64,000 nucleotides of DNA, taken from positions 2,232,001 to 2,296,000 of the forward strand of contig NZ_CP188297.1 of NCBI RefSeq assembly GCF_050030965.1. The letters are read 5' to 3'. The position numbers and the translations under genes are program-made. Below the pieces are notes generated by a model. It saw nothing but the letters and a program-made list of their open reading frames with translations, had not been told where the DNA came from and did no database searches. Within the stretch, counting starts at the first letter, position 1. Each line of letters starts with the position of its first letter. Of the stretch, positions 8,002 through 16,743 are shown piece by piece. This DNA comes from Glutamicibacter sp002979865. GTDB lineage: Bacteria; Actinomycetota; Actinomycetes; Actinomycetales; Micrococcaceae.

Positions 8002-8952
8002 TTAAGGGATCGTGATGATCTGGCCGGCGTAAGCCAGGCCGCCACCGAAGGCGAAGAGCAACGCCTTGGAACCCGAAGGCAATGGCTCATCCGAAGCCAT
8101 CAACTTGGAAAGGGCCAGCGGAACCGAAGCGGCCGAAGTGTTGCCCGAGTACACCACATCGGTGGCCACGCGCGCGTTCGGTGCGCCGATCTTCTCTGCC
8201 AATGGCTCGATGATGCGCAGGTTGGCCTGGTGCAGGACAATGGCGTCCAGCTCCTCAGGCTTCATGCCGGCACGGTCGATGATTTTCGAAGCGATCTTCG
8301 GCAGCTGCGTGACGGTCCAGCGGTAAACGCTCTGGCCGTTCTGCGCGAACTTCATGTTGTTTTCTTCTTCGATGCGCACTGCATCGGACAGGGACGGAAC
8401 CGAACCCCAGACCACCGGCGAGATGCCGTTGTCTTCCGATGCGGTGATCACGAAGGCGCCAGCGCCGTCCGCGGTCAGCACGCAGGTGGTGCGATCGGTG
8501 AAGTCGGTGTAGTCGGTGAGCATCTCCGAGCCGATAACCAAGGCATTCGTCGCCGAGCCAGCGGCAATGGCGCCCTGGGCCAGGCCAACGGCGTGGGCAA
8601 AGCCTGCGCAAGCCACGTTCACGTCCACCGCTGCCGGCCCTTGGTCCATGCCCAGGGCGTTAGCTACGCGTGCGGCCATGTTCGGCGAACGGTCCGTAGC
8701 GGTGCAGGTGGCGACGATGATCATGTCGATATCGGCTGCCTTGATGCCAGCTGCGTTGCCCAGCGCCATCTCTGCGGCCTTGATGGCCATGGAGTCTACG
8801 GTTTCAACACCGGTTCCCCAGCGGCGTTCTTCGATGCCGACACGTCGGGTGATCCATTCATCGCTGGTTTCCACCAACTTTTCCAGCTCGGTGTTAGGGA
8901 CGATGCGCTCTGGCTGGAAGTGGCCAAAGGCGACGACTTTGCTGCCGGTCAT
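8002..8952 (-). CDS. 3-oxoacyl-ACP synthase III (KAS III, FabH-like)
   Basis: The product has 316 residues and carries the KAS III catalytic triad in context: Cys in NVACAGFAHA near residue 114, His in LHQANLRI near 239, and Asn in YSGNTSAAS near 270. The C-terminal FAFGGGLAYAGQ loop is also typical. Such enzymes condense an acyl-CoA starter with malonyl-ACP in fatty-acid synthesis. The gene stands alone, whereas actinobacterial fabH normally lies in a fabD-fabH-acpP-fabF cluster. It may be a second KAS III with a different starter or a related condensing enzyme. It is divergent from the phosphodiesterase gene. Confidence 0.85.
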   Translation of the reverse strand: MTGSKVVAFGHFQPERIVPNTELEKLVETSDEWITRRVGIEERRWGTGVETVDSMAIKAAEMALGNAAGIKAADIDMIIVATCTATDRSPNMAARVANALGMDQGPAAVDVNVACAGFAHAVGLAQGAIAAGSATNALVIGSEMLTDYTDFTDRTTCVLTADGAGAFVITASEDNGISPVVWGSVPSLSDAVRIEEENNMKFAQNGQSVYRWTVTQLPKIASKIIDRAGMKPEELDAIVLHQANLRIIEPLAEKIGAPNARVATDVVYSGNTSAASVPLALSKLMASDEPLPSGSKALLFAFGGGLAYAGQIITIP

Positions 8953-8976
8953 GGATATAGCTCCTCGGTGGATTCA

Positions 8977-8995
8977 AATCTTCTCTTCTAAGATT
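8977..8995. promoter_or_regulatory. Inverted repeat upstream of the FabH-like gene
   Basis: AATCTT, 7 bases, AAGATT, located 25-43 bases upstream of the FabH-like start. It could be an operator or part of the promoter. No regulator is identified. Confidence 0.35.
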
Positions 8996-9199
8996 AGTCG
9001 TTTTGGATGCTACTCGCCGTTCATATGCGCCAGAAAGCATGTGTCAGCCAGTTTTACCTGCCTTCCATGGCCGATTTGTCCGATTATCGGCAAAACCCCG
9101 ATTCTTCAGGACTTCATATGGCGTCGACACCCTGTTCACCTGCTGGCCAGAACCCCGGCGTTCAATGGGATGAAATGCAGCAGCCGTGAAGGAGGAAAA

Positions 9200-10030
9200 A
9201 TGGAACCTCTGACGATAATCCAATTGAGCGACACCCACCTGCGTCCCGAAGGGCAGCTGCTTCACGGATCCATTGATTCGTGGCAACGAACAGAACAGGC
9301 GCTGGAAGCAGCCGCGTGTCTGGGTCCGGATGCCATTGTGGTGACCGGCGATATCGCAGACCGCGGTTCGGACATCCATGAGCGGGCCGCAGGGATCTTC
9401 AACCAGGCCCAGCGCGAACTGGATTGCCCGGTCATCACCGTTCCGGGCAACCATGATCCGTTGGGCGCGATTGGAGAATCCTTCAACACCAGGCGCCTGT
9501 CCACCGGTCCGCATCCAGCCGACACGGTGCACGAGGTCCTGGGGCTTCGGATTATTGGTTTGGACAGCGGGGGATTCCAGTTGGCCCGGGGACGCTTGGA
9601 ACAGCGGCAGCTCGATTGGCTTGCCTCGCTGCTGGCGGTTCCGGCGCCGCGCGGATCCCTGCTTCTGCTGCACCATCCTCCGGTGGAAGCCGCCAATGAA
9701 GCCCGCGCCGGCCGCGGGCTGGAGAGCCCGATGGAGCTGGCGGCCATCGCCGCCGGAAGCGATATCCGTGCAATCCTTTGCGGCCACTACCATCAGGCGT
9801 CCACCAGCCAGCTGTTGAGCACCCCGGTGTTCATGGCTCCTGCAGTGTCCTACAACATGAATCCATTTGCCCCGACGCAGATCGTTGACGAGCCCGCAGC
9901 GGGATTCAACGTCATCAAGGTCGGGGCGAAATCGGTCGACGCGTTCGCTGCATCCAGCGGCCAGTACGCCGCGCTGCACGCGAGCACCCCGCTGCCAGCG
10001 CCGGTCAAGAGTTCGCAGACCGGCAACTGA
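9200..10030 (+). CDS. Calcineurin-like metallophosphoesterase (CpdA/3',5'-cyclic-AMP phosphodiesterase type)
   Basis: A 276-residue enzyme with the full metallophosphoesterase motif set in order: SDTH near residue 10, GDIADR near 55, GNHD near 88, HHPP near 160 and GHYH near 200. These bind a two-metal centre. The layout is that of CpdA/Rv0805-type cyclic nucleotide phosphodiesterases, though related enzymes act on other phosphodiesters. AAGGAGG lies 4 bases before the ATG at 9200, which is preferred over an open frame running far upstream. It is followed 64 bases later by the histidine phosphatase gene, probably co-transcribed. Confidence 0.85.
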   Translation: MEPLTIIQLSDTHLRPEGQLLHGSIDSWQRTEQALEAAACLGPDAIVVTGDIADRGSDIHERAAGIFNQAQRELDCPVITVPGNHDPLGAIGESFNTRRLSTGPHPADTVHEVLGLRIIGLDSGGFQLARGRLEQRQLDWLASLLAVPAPRGSLLLLHHPPVEAANEARAGRGLESPMELAAIAAGSDIRAILCGHYHQASTSQLLSTPVFMAPAVSYNMNPFAPTQIVDEPAAGFNVIKVGAKSVDAFAASSGQYAALHASTPLPAPVKSSQTGN

Positions 10031-10094
10031 CTCCAAGAACACTACTTCGCACCGGGCACCAGTTGCTTCGGTGCATGCCAGAAAGAAGAAGACG

Positions 10095-10655
10095 ATGAGC
10101 GCAAAGAAACTGATCCTGATCCGCCACGGACAGACCGAATGGAACAAGGCAGGACGCCTGCATGGACGCAGCGACCTGCCACTGAACGATACCGGCATCC
10201 GCCAAGCCCAGCAGCTAGCCGCGCAGTTGGCGCCCGAAGGCACTTGGGACGCGGTGTATTCCTCCCCGTTGTTCCGTGCCCGCCAAACAGCGCAGATCCT
10301 CGCCAATAGCTTGGGCATCCGTGCCCTGCACGAAAACCAGGAACTGATGGAGCAGGACTTCGGCGATCTCGAAGGCACCCTGGTGGCCGATGGCGCCGAC
10401 GAACAGCGCCAACTGCTGGTTGGCACTGGAGAAACCGAAGAGCATCTGGTGGGGCGTGCAGTGAACGCATTGTTCAAGATCTGCCATCAGCATCCCGGGC
10501 AGAATGTGATGGTCGTGAGCCACAGCGCCTTGATCTGCTCGGTAATCGCCGCGCTCACCGGCGAAAGCAATCCGCGCATGGCCAATGGAACCTATGTCGA
10601 GCTGGATGCGCAGCTACTGGTCAACCACGTCTCGCGCGAACCGCTGTGGCATTAG
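10095..10655 (+). CDS. Histidine phosphatase family protein (phosphoglycerate-mutase-like)
   Basis: A 186-residue phosphatase of the branch 2,3-bisphosphoglycerate-mutase superfamily. LIRHGQTEWN near the N-terminus carries the catalytic His (residue 11), SSPLFRARQTA the second arginine, and VVSHSAL near residue 142 the second His. An acidic ELMEQDFGDLEG segment supplies the proton donor. It is shorter than glycolytic mutases and is more likely a broad phosphatase of the GpmB/CobC kind. The start ATG follows a purine-rich GAAAGAAGAAG stretch. A near-perfect terminator follows. Confidence 0.85.
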   Translation: MSAKKLILIRHGQTEWNKAGRLHGRSDLPLNDTGIRQAQQLAAQLAPEGTWDAVYSSPLFRARQTAQILANSLGIRALHENQELMEQDFGDLEGTLVADGADEQRQLLVGTGETEEHLVGRAVNALFKICHQHPGQNVMVVSHSALICSVIAALTGESNPRMANGTYVELDAQLLVNHVSREPLWH

Positions 10656-10665
10656 GAAGCAAAGA

Positions 10666-10712
10666 GCAAAGCCGCGTGCCGGCCATGGATCATGGCCGGC
10701 ACGCGGCTTTGC
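10666..10712. terminator. Strong bidirectional terminator
   Basis: A perfect stem of about 22 base pairs around a 3-base GAT loop, with AAA on the left arm and TTT on the right. It separates the convergent phosphatase and 840-residue membrane-protein genes. Confidence 0.9.
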
Positions 10713-10752
10713 GTTCTAGTCAGCGGCGGGCTGCCACAGCTGAAGCAGCGGC

Positions 10753-13275
10753 TTACCACCAGGATGCGCCTTCGACGGTGACCTGGGGCTTCTCGCCGTA
10801 CCAATCCACGCTGCCCGTGAAGCTGCGGGTGAGCTCTTCTTCGTCGTAATCAATGAACTCCGTGTCATTGAGCTTGTACTTGAAGACGATCTCGGAGCTT
10901 GAGAAACTGCCCGATTCCTCGATGGCCACGCTTTCAGCATGCGACTTCACAGAGAACGATGCGATGTCCTTGGACTGCAAGGTGCTCGGGCAACCGTCAT
11001 CGAGGTTGGTTGGAACGGTCACGCAGGCAGTAGCGAACTTCTTGACCTCATCCAGCACCAGCTCGTCGAGCTTCTCGGTGGTGGTCGTAACCAGCGCCGC
11101 CTGTGCCGGCTGCGAATCAGGATGGTTGACACGCAATTCCTGGGCTTCGCTCGTCAGGTATTCGTTGCCAGGCGCTGAGACATCATAGATGCCCGGGTAG
11201 GCGTAGAAGCTGCCGGTGAAGGAACGTCCCTCGCCGTAGTAGTCCTCGCTTTCAAGCAGCTTGACCTTGGCCTTGCCGACAGTGACTTCCGAGCTCTTAT
11301 CGGAGGTGATCTCCACCGGAACAATCAATGCTTCATGGAGCACCCAGGTATCGAGCAGGCCGAAGTCCTTGTCGCCCGCGTCGACATTGAAGGAGCGTTC
11401 GTGGCGCTCGCCGTTGATGGAGTAGATCGCTCGCACACGGGCCGAGTCCTTGCCCTTGGATTCCTCGATGACATCAACGAGTTCCAAGCGCTGCTTGGCG
11501 TTGCCCAGAACGTCGTCGCTGAGCAGGACGCGCGAGGCGTTGTCGATCCCCGGGTCGACCATCTCGGTCGCCTTGCCGGCCTGGCCCTCGGCAAGCAGCG
11601 CGAGGTATTTCTCAACTTCAGCTTCCGGCTTGCGCTGCCCGTTCAGGTAGGCGATGGCACCGAAGCCCAGACCGGCAATGACTGCCAGCGCGAGAACCGA
11701 GAAGCCAACGGCCTTGGCCTTCTTCTTGGACTCTTCCGAGGCCGGGGCCAGCGCCGGAGCCGGTTCACCAGCCATCGGCTGGCCGTCGGCGGACACGGCA
11801 GGGGTGGATTGGGCTGCGGCGGCAACTGGAGCAGCCTGGCTGGGTGCGGCTGCAACCGGCGAAGCTGGAGCAACGGCAGGTGCCTGGCCGGAAATCCATC
11901 GCGCTGAGGCGTCCTTGCCGGCAATCACTGCCAGCAGGGATGGGGCGAAGCGGTAGACCTGCAAGGGCAGGATTTCTGCCAGCAGCGAGACAGCTGCGGC
12001 CCCGAGTGCCAAGAAGATCACCGAGTACCAGGTGATGCCGTAGGACATGCTGCCGCTCATGTTGCCCATCTCGTTGGCGGTGATAGCGCCACCCAGGGAG
12101 ATGTTGGTCAGCCCGGCAAGAATCATCCACAGGACCAAAGCCGCTACCGGCAGCTGCCAAGCGCGCTGCAGGTCGAAGCCAGCGGCCAGTCGACCACGGT
12201 GCACGCCAATACGGATAGCCGCCAGGAGTACCAGGATGACGCTCAGGACCAGGAGCCAAGCACCCTTGCCGTCGGCGATATCCCAGATGCGCAGGACGGA
12301 TTCGGGCAGGGCATCGGCGGTGTATTCGCCCAGGAAGCTGGCCATGCCGGAGACATTCGGAGCCAGCGCCCCGAGGAAGCCCAGCGCTGCCACATATGAA
12401 CCGATGGTTCCCAGCAGCGGGAGCAGGATCAGGCCCAAGCTCCAGGGCATGTCATCCGGACGCTGGGTGAATGCGGCAATGATGCCGACCAAGGCGAAAG
12501 CGGCCAAGGTCGAAACAGCCAGGGCCACGGCCTCGCGGACCCCGGTAAGCAATGGGGATCCGGCGTTGGCGCGCTGGGGCGCGGTGGCAAGGAACTGCGA
12601 GAAGAAAACGGCCAAGGCAATCGTGAAGAAGACACCTGCATATCGCGGGGACACCGTGGCGGAGAAGAATTCGCCACCCTGGATGCTGAGCTTCCCGAAG
12701 AGCGCAATGACCAGGAAGACCAATGACAGGACCAGCGCGTGCAGTCCGGAGGCCAATGCAGCGCTCTTCCATCCGCCGTTGCGTGCGCCACGACGCAGCT
12801 TGCGCACGATCAGGTAGTTCGCGGCGCAGATTGCCACGATGGAGGTGACCGAAACGAGGGCGAATGCGAGGCTGAGCTCGCCGAACATGCCGAATCCGCC
12901 CCCGGATCCGGTGATCTTCAGCCCGCCGCCCAGGACGGCACCGAAGACCATGATGAAGGCCTTGAAGGAATTGAGCTGGGACGCCACGTTGAATTCAGCG
13001 GAGCCGCCGCCACCGATCTCCTTGGCCATTGAGGCCAGGGGGATCAGGTAGCAAAGAGCCAGGACGATGCCAATGGCCGCAATGGCGCCGGCTTGGAATC
13101 CAAGAAGCTGCAGGCTGGCACGGGACTTCAGTTCCAGGACCGCGTTGGTGAATTTCCTGACCTGCCGGTTCTGCCCGGCATTCTCGAACGGGTTCGCCGG
13201 TGCCGCCGGCGCTGGCAATGGATCCAAAGGTGCCGGTGGCACCTTTGGATCATCAGGCAATTGCGTATTTTCCAA
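10753..13275 (-). CDS. Large multi-span membrane protein with a C-terminal extracytoplasmic region, unknown function
   Basis: The product has 840 residues. A Pro-rich N-terminus is followed by about ten hydrophobic spans between residues ~55 and ~450, then an Ala/Pro-rich linker (~470-515), one more span near 525-545, and about 290 residues outside. The outer part contains YAYPGIYDVSAPGNEY and other short beta motifs, which recall the repeated outer domains of TcaA/zinc-ribbon membrane proteins; this is a guess. The start is TTG with GAGGA about 7 bases upstream; no ATG lies near. A perfect 14-base hairpin covers codons ~9-18. It is transcribed alone. Confidence 0.7.
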   Translation of the reverse strand: MENTQLPDDPKVPPAPLDPLPAPAAPANPFENAGQNRQVRKFTNAVLELKSRASLQLLGFQAGAIAAIGIVLALCYLIPLASMAKEIGGGGSAEFNVASQLNSFKAFIMVFGAVLGGGLKITGSGGGFGMFGELSLAFALVSVTSIVAICAANYLIVRKLRRGARNGGWKSAALASGLHALVLSLVFLVIALFGKLSIQGGEFFSATVSPRYAGVFFTIALAVFFSQFLATAPQRANAGSPLLTGVREAVALAVSTLAAFALVGIIAAFTQRPDDMPWSLGLILLPLLGTIGSYVAALGFLGALAPNVSGMASFLGEYTADALPESVLRIWDIADGKGAWLLVLSVILVLLAAIRIGVHRGRLAAGFDLQRAWQLPVAALVLWMILAGLTNISLGGAITANEMGNMSGSMSYGITWYSVIFLALGAAAVSLLAEILPLQVYRFAPSLLAVIAGKDASARWISGQAPAVAPASPVAAAPSQAAPVAAAAQSTPAVSADGQPMAGEPAPALAPASEESKKKAKAVGFSVLALAVIAGLGFGAIAYLNGQRKPEAEVEKYLALLAEGQAGKATEMVDPGIDNASRVLLSDDVLGNAKQRLELVDVIEESKGKDSARVRAIYSINGERHERSFNVDAGDKDFGLLDTWVLHEALIVPVEITSDKSSEVTVGKAKVKLLESEDYYGEGRSFTGSFYAYPGIYDVSAPGNEYLTSEAQELRVNHPDSQPAQAALVTTTTEKLDELVLDEVKKFATACVTVPTNLDDGCPSTLQSKDIASFSVKSHAESVAIEESGSFSSSEIVFKYKLNDTEFIDYDEEELTRSFTGSVDWYGEKPQVTVEGASWW
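13221..13251 (-). repeat. Perfect 14-base inverted repeat inside the start region of the 840-residue gene
   Basis: GATCCAAAGGTGCC (13221-13234), a 3-base loop, and its exact complement (13238-13251) lie 25-55 bases after the TTG start. The arms encode DPKVP and its near repeat DPLP. In mRNA this would be a very stable stem at the beginning of translation. Confidence 0.85.
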
Positions 13276-13341
13276 GGTGAGTCCTCACATGGTGCGATGA
13301 TGGCGTCACATCCGGGCGTTCTTGGAAACTTAAAGTCGAAC

Positions 13342-13364
13342 AATTGGAATATGACCTTCCAATT
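13342..13364. promoter_or_regulatory. Inverted repeat upstream of the 840-residue membrane-protein gene
   Basis: AATTGGAA, 7 bases, TTCCAATT: a perfect 8-base inverted repeat in an AT-rich stretch 67-89 bases upstream of the TTG start, in the expected promoter zone. No regulator is identified. Confidence 0.45.
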
Positions 13365-13458
13365 ACATAACAAGTAAGTGGAAGAACAAAGTCCAGTTAA
13401 GAAATATGCGGCGGGTTAAGGAGCGAGTTCCGCCTTTCACTTCACCGGTAAAAGGAAA

Positions 13459-13500
13459 AGCCGGTGCGGTTGGATCCCGACAGACCCAACCGCACCGGCT
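13459..13500 (-). terminator. Terminator of the thiolase operon
   Basis: Fifteen-base perfect arms (13459-13473 and 13486-13500) with a 12-base loop. On the minus strand the stem is followed by a T-rich CTTTTCCTTTTA tract, as in an intrinsic terminator. Confidence 0.85.
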
Positions 13501-13513
13501 AATCGGACAGCGG

Positions 13514-14683
13514 CTACAGCGAACGCAGCACCATTGCGGTGCCCTGGCCGCCGCCACCGCAGATGCCGATGGCGCCCAGCGAGCCGGCCGGCATCTCGTG
13601 GAGCTGGCGGGCCAACGTGCCAATGATGCGTGCACCGGAAGCGCCAATCGGGTGGCCCAGGGCAATCGCGCCACCATGCGGATTCACGATGGAGGCATCG
13701 AGACCCAGTGCCTTGGTGGACTGCACCGAAACAGCGGCGAACGCCTCATTGATTTCGACGGCCTTCAGATCCTGGGCTTTGGCGCCGGCCTTCTCCAGGG
13801 CTGCGCTGATGGCATTGGATGGCTGCTCGTGCAGGGTGCGGTCCGGGCCGGCAACGAAAGCGTGCGAGAGAATTTCGGCCAGCGGCTTCAGGCCCAGGCG
13901 CTCAATGGCCGCATCGCTGGCCAGCACCACGGCTGCTGCGCCGTCGGTGATCTGCGAGGAGTTGCCCGCGGTAATGGTGCCTTCCTTGGCAAAGGCCGGA
14001 CGCAGCTTGCCCAAGGATTCCACGGTGGTTGCTTCGCGGATGCCATCATCTTCGCTGATCGTGGTGTCGCCGCGACGGCTGGAAATGGTAAATGGCGCAA
14101 TCTCGCCGGCTGCGAAATCTCGGGCCGCGGCAGCGCGCTGGTGGGATGCGGCCGAGACCGTATCCTGGGCCTCGCGGGTCATCGACAACTTGGCATTGTG
14201 CTCCTCGGTGGAAGCGCCCATCGAACGCTTCTCGGCAGCATCGGTCAGGCCGTCGTATTCCAGGGTGTCAATCAGTTCAATGGCACCGTACTTGGTTCCG
14301 GCACGGGCGCGCTGCACATGCGGAGCCAGCGACATGGATTCCTGGCCGATAGCCAGGACAACGTCTGCCTCGCCGCTATTGATCAGGCGGGCTCCTGCCA
14401 CAACGGCCTCGGCACCTGAGAGGCATACGGCATTCACGGCGATGGCCGGAACGTCCAGCGCAATGCCGGCACCCACGGCGGATTGACGGGCCGGGTTCTG
14501 GCCGGCGCCACCTTGCAGCACCTGGCCGGCGATGACCTGCTGGACCTCGCTGGGATCAACTCCGGCACGTTCCAGCGCGGCCTTGCCGGCATGGGCGCCG
14601 AGCTCGGTGGCTGGAACAGCGGCGAAGGCGCCGTTGAATTTCACGAATGGGGTACGGGCGTAGCCCACAATCTTTGCGGTCAT
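13514..14683 (-). CDS. Acetyl-CoA acetyltransferase / 3-oxoadipyl-CoA-type thiolase
   Basis: A 389-residue thiolase. The nucleophile Cys is in AVCLSGAEAV (about residue 87), NEAFAAV holds the Asn/Glu region, His is in GHPIGASG (about 344), and the second Cys is in ICGGGGQG near the C-terminus. It cleaves or forms a 3-ketoacyl-CoA. It is the third gene after both CoA-transferase subunits, with start and stop overlapping by 4 bases, so the unit activates and cleaves a 3-oxoacid. That could be acetoacetate (ketone bodies) or 3-oxoadipate (aromatic breakdown). Sequence reading alone does not decide. Confidence 0.9.
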   Translation of the reverse strand: MTAKIVGYARTPFVKFNGAFAAVPATELGAHAGKAALERAGVDPSEVQQVIAGQVLQGGAGQNPARQSAVGAGIALDVPAIAVNAVCLSGAEAVVAGARLINSGEADVVLAIGQESMSLAPHVQRARAGTKYGAIELIDTLEYDGLTDAAEKRSMGASTEEHNAKLSMTREAQDTVSAASHQRAAAARDFAAGEIAPFTISSRRGDTTISEDDGIREATTVESLGKLRPAFAKEGTITAGNSSQITDGAAAVVLASDAAIERLGLKPLAEILSHAFVAGPDRTLHEQPSNAISAALEKAGAKAQDLKAVEINEAFAAVSVQSTKALGLDASIVNPHGGAIALGHPIGASGARIIGTLARQLHEMPAGSLGAIGICGGGGQGTAMVLRSL

Positions 14684-15330
14684 GCTTTCAGATCCTCCAC
14701 AATATCCACGGCAAATTCTGCTGCCGTGATTTCCTTGATGGTTTCCACGCTTTCACCCGGGGCTACTGCGCGCAGGGTCAAGGTCGAGTTTTCTATATCA
14801 AACACTGCTCGGTCGGTGATGATGCGGTTGACCACGCCGACTCCGGTGAGCGGCAGGTCGCATTTCTCCACAATCTTGGATGTCCCGTCCTTGGCCACGT
14901 GATCGGTCAGAACGATCACGCGCGGGGTGCCGGCGACCAGGTCCATGGCGCCGCCCATCCCCTTGACCAGCTTGCCTGGGATGGTCCAATTGGCCAGATC
15001 GCCATTGGCAGCCACTTGCAGGGCGCCGAGGATCGCGGTCTGGACGTGGCCGCCGCGGATCATGCCGAAGGAGGTCGCCGAATCGAAGAAGCTGCCGCCG
15101 GGCAGGATGGTCACGGTCTGCTTGCCTGCATTGATCAGATCCGCATCTTCTTCACCTTCATAGGGGAAGGGACCCATGCCCAGCAGGCCGTTTTCGCTTT
15201 GCAGCTTGACCGAAACGCCTTCCGGCAAGTTGTTGGCCACCATCGTGGGGATTCCAATACCGAGATTCACATACTGGCCATCGGTTAATTCGCTAGCGGC
15301 AATGGCCGCCATTTCATCGCGAGTCCACAT
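14680..15330 (-). CDS. 3-oxoacid CoA-transferase subunit B
   Basis: A 216-residue beta subunit of a succinyl-CoA:3-oxoacid CoA-transferase. SENGLLGMGPFP near residue 50 carries the catalytic glutamate that forms the CoA thioester. GIGIPTMVANNLPEG and KGMGGAMDLVAG are further conserved blocks. It works with the subunit A encoded 2 bases upstream and hands its product to the thiolase. Either ScoB (acetoacetate) or PcaJ (3-oxoadipate) is possible; no other beta-ketoadipate genes are in the window, which slightly favours acetoacetate. Confidence 0.9.
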   Translation of the reverse strand: MWTRDEMAAIAASELTDGQYVNLGIGIPTMVANNLPEGVSVKLQSENGLLGMGPFPYEGEEDADLINAGKQTVTILPGGSFFDSATSFGMIRGGHVQTAILGALQVAANGDLANWTIPGKLVKGMGGAMDLVAGTPRVIVLTDHVAKDGTSKIVEKCDLPLTGVGVVNRIITDRAVFDIENSTLTLRAVAPGESVETIKEITAAEFAVDIVEDLKA

Positions 15331-15332
15331 GC

Positions 15333-16037
15333 TCAGGCCTCCTGTCGGCTGCGCACGGTGCGCTGTTCAATGTCCTTGACCGCATCGGCCTGCACCAGGG
15401 TCTGCACAAAGATGCCGGGGGTCTCCACCAGCGACGGATCCAGGTAGCCCTCGACAATTTCCTCGGCTTCGGCGAAGGTATGGCGGCCGGACATGGCAGC
15501 CAGCGGGTTGAAGTTCTTCGAGGTCATCCGGTAGCGCAGGTTGCCTTCGGCGTCGGCCTGGTGCGCCTTGACCAGTGCGATATCGGCAAAGATTCCACGC
15601 TCGAGGATCGCTGGCTTGCCGTTGAATTCCATGACTTCCTTGCCTTCGGCGATCGGAGTTCCCACGCCGGTGGGGGTGAAGAAGGCGGGAATGCCCACCC
15701 CGCCAGCGCGCAAGCGCTCGGCCAAGGTCCCCTGCGGGCAGAATTCAACTTCCAGATCCCCATCGAGGAACTGCTGTGCGAACAGCTTGTTCTCCCCGAC
15801 GTAGGAGGCCAGGACCTTGGAGACCTGCTTATTTTCCAGCAGGATGCCCAGCCCTTTGCCGTCTACGCCCATGTTGTTAGACACGATGGTCAGGTTGGTT
15901 GCCTTCGAATCCCGCAGTGCGGTGATCAGGCGGTTGGGGATGCCGGAGAGGCCGAAACCGCCCACTGCAATGGTCATGCCATCCTTGACGACGGCAGCCA
16001 AGGCGGCGGCTGCGTCATCCCGAAACTTCGTTGTCAT
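15333..16037 (-). CDS. 3-oxoacid CoA-transferase subunit A
   Basis: A 234-residue alpha subunit. VGGFGLSGIPNRLI near residue 25 is the CoA-binding signature of family I CoA-transferase alpha chains, and EFCPQGTLAERLRAGG follows. The open frame extends 26 codons further up, but AGGAGG lies about 6 bases before the ATG at 16035-16037, which is therefore chosen. First gene of the scoA-scoB-thiolase unit. Two copies of a candidate IclR operator lie 16 and 137 bases upstream. Confidence 0.92.
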   Translation of the reverse strand: MTTKFRDDAAAALAAVVKDGMTIAVGGFGLSGIPNRLITALRDSKATNLTIVSNNMGVDGKGLGILLENKQVSKVLASYVGENKLFAQQFLDGDLEVEFCPQGTLAERLRAGGVGIPAFFTPTGVGTPIAEGKEVMEFNGKPAILERGIFADIALVKAHQADAEGNLRYRMTSKNFNPLAAMSGRHTFAEAEEIVEGYLDPSLVETPGIFVQTLVQADAVKDIEQRTVRSRQEA

Positions 16038-16052
16038 CGATTCCTCCATGTG

Positions 16053-16065
16053 TCCACTATGTGGA
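16053..16065. promoter_or_regulatory. Candidate IclR operator, copy 1
   Basis: TCCACTATGTGGA: a perfect inverted repeat (TCCAC/GTGGA) just upstream of the CoA-transferase subunit A gene. It matches the sites at 16174 and 16744. Confidence 0.6.
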
Positions 16066-16173
16066 GCGCGGATCTGCTTATCCTCTAACGTACGTAGTCG
16101 CAGGTGAGCATGCAATAGACCCGGTGCATTGCCGGGTAACTGGTCGGATGGTGAGGAGGAATGGCCAAGCGGC

Positions 16174-16186
16174 CCATATTATGGAC
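16174..16186. promoter_or_regulatory. Candidate IclR operator, copy 2
   Basis: CCATATTATGGAC. Read on the minus strand it is GTCCATAATATGG and aligns with the copies at 16053 and 16744. The core CCATATTATGG is symmetrical. Confidence 0.55.
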
Positions 16187-16199
16187 ACATCTGAGAGGG

Positions 16200-16655
16200 C
16201 TAGACGATGTCGAACTCATTGCCTTCGATATCGAGCATGCAGATAGCGAAATGGCCCATCTCCGGCATGTCGTGAACGGTGCGGACTTTGGCCCCCAGGG
16301 CCACCAGGCGCTCTGCCTCGTCGGTGATGATTTGCCTGCGTTCCTCGAAGCGAACGCCGCGGCCGCCGCTGACCAGCAAGTCCAGATGCAGGCGATTCTT
16401 GATGCTCTTGGCCTCCGGTACCTGCTGGAACCAAATCCTTGGCCCACCACCTTGCGGATCGACCAGCGACTCCGGTTCATCACCGGTTCCGGGCGGCAAT
16501 TCATCATCCGGCACGCCCATGGACTGCCAGTAGGCGCGCCACGTGGGATGCCCGTCCGGGGCAGGCTCGGGAACGTAGCGCAAGGCTTCGGCCCAGAACC
16601 GGACCATTGCTTGCGGGCGGGCGCAGTCGATGACGATTTGCCATGTATTTTCCAT
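16200..16655 (-). CDS. VOC-family protein (glyoxalase/bleomycin-resistance fold)
   Basis: A 151-residue protein with WQIVIDCARPQAMVRFWAEAL at the start, NRLHLDLLVSG in the middle and MLDIEGNEFDIV at the end. This is the paired beta-alpha-beta-beta-beta layout and metal-ligand pattern of the common actinobacterial VOC group (Glyoxalase_6-like). The substrate cannot be named. The ATG at 16655 is preferred to an earlier in-frame ATG because the domain starts there. It sits between the CoA-transferase genes and the IclR gene, reading towards the former. Confidence 0.8.
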   Translation of the reverse strand: MENTWQIVIDCARPQAMVRFWAEALRYVPEPAPDGHPTWRAYWQSMGVPDDELPPGTGDEPESLVDPQGGGPRIWFQQVPEAKSIKNRLHLDLLVSGGRGVRFEERRQIITDEAERLVALGAKVRTVHDMPEMGHFAICMLDIEGNEFDIV

Positions 16656-16743
16656 GTGCTGAATTATCCGCCGACCAGCTCGATAGCAACAGGGGTACGG
16701 CGACAAAGTATGAAGCGGGAATTATCCGGCCCGTAACCGATCG

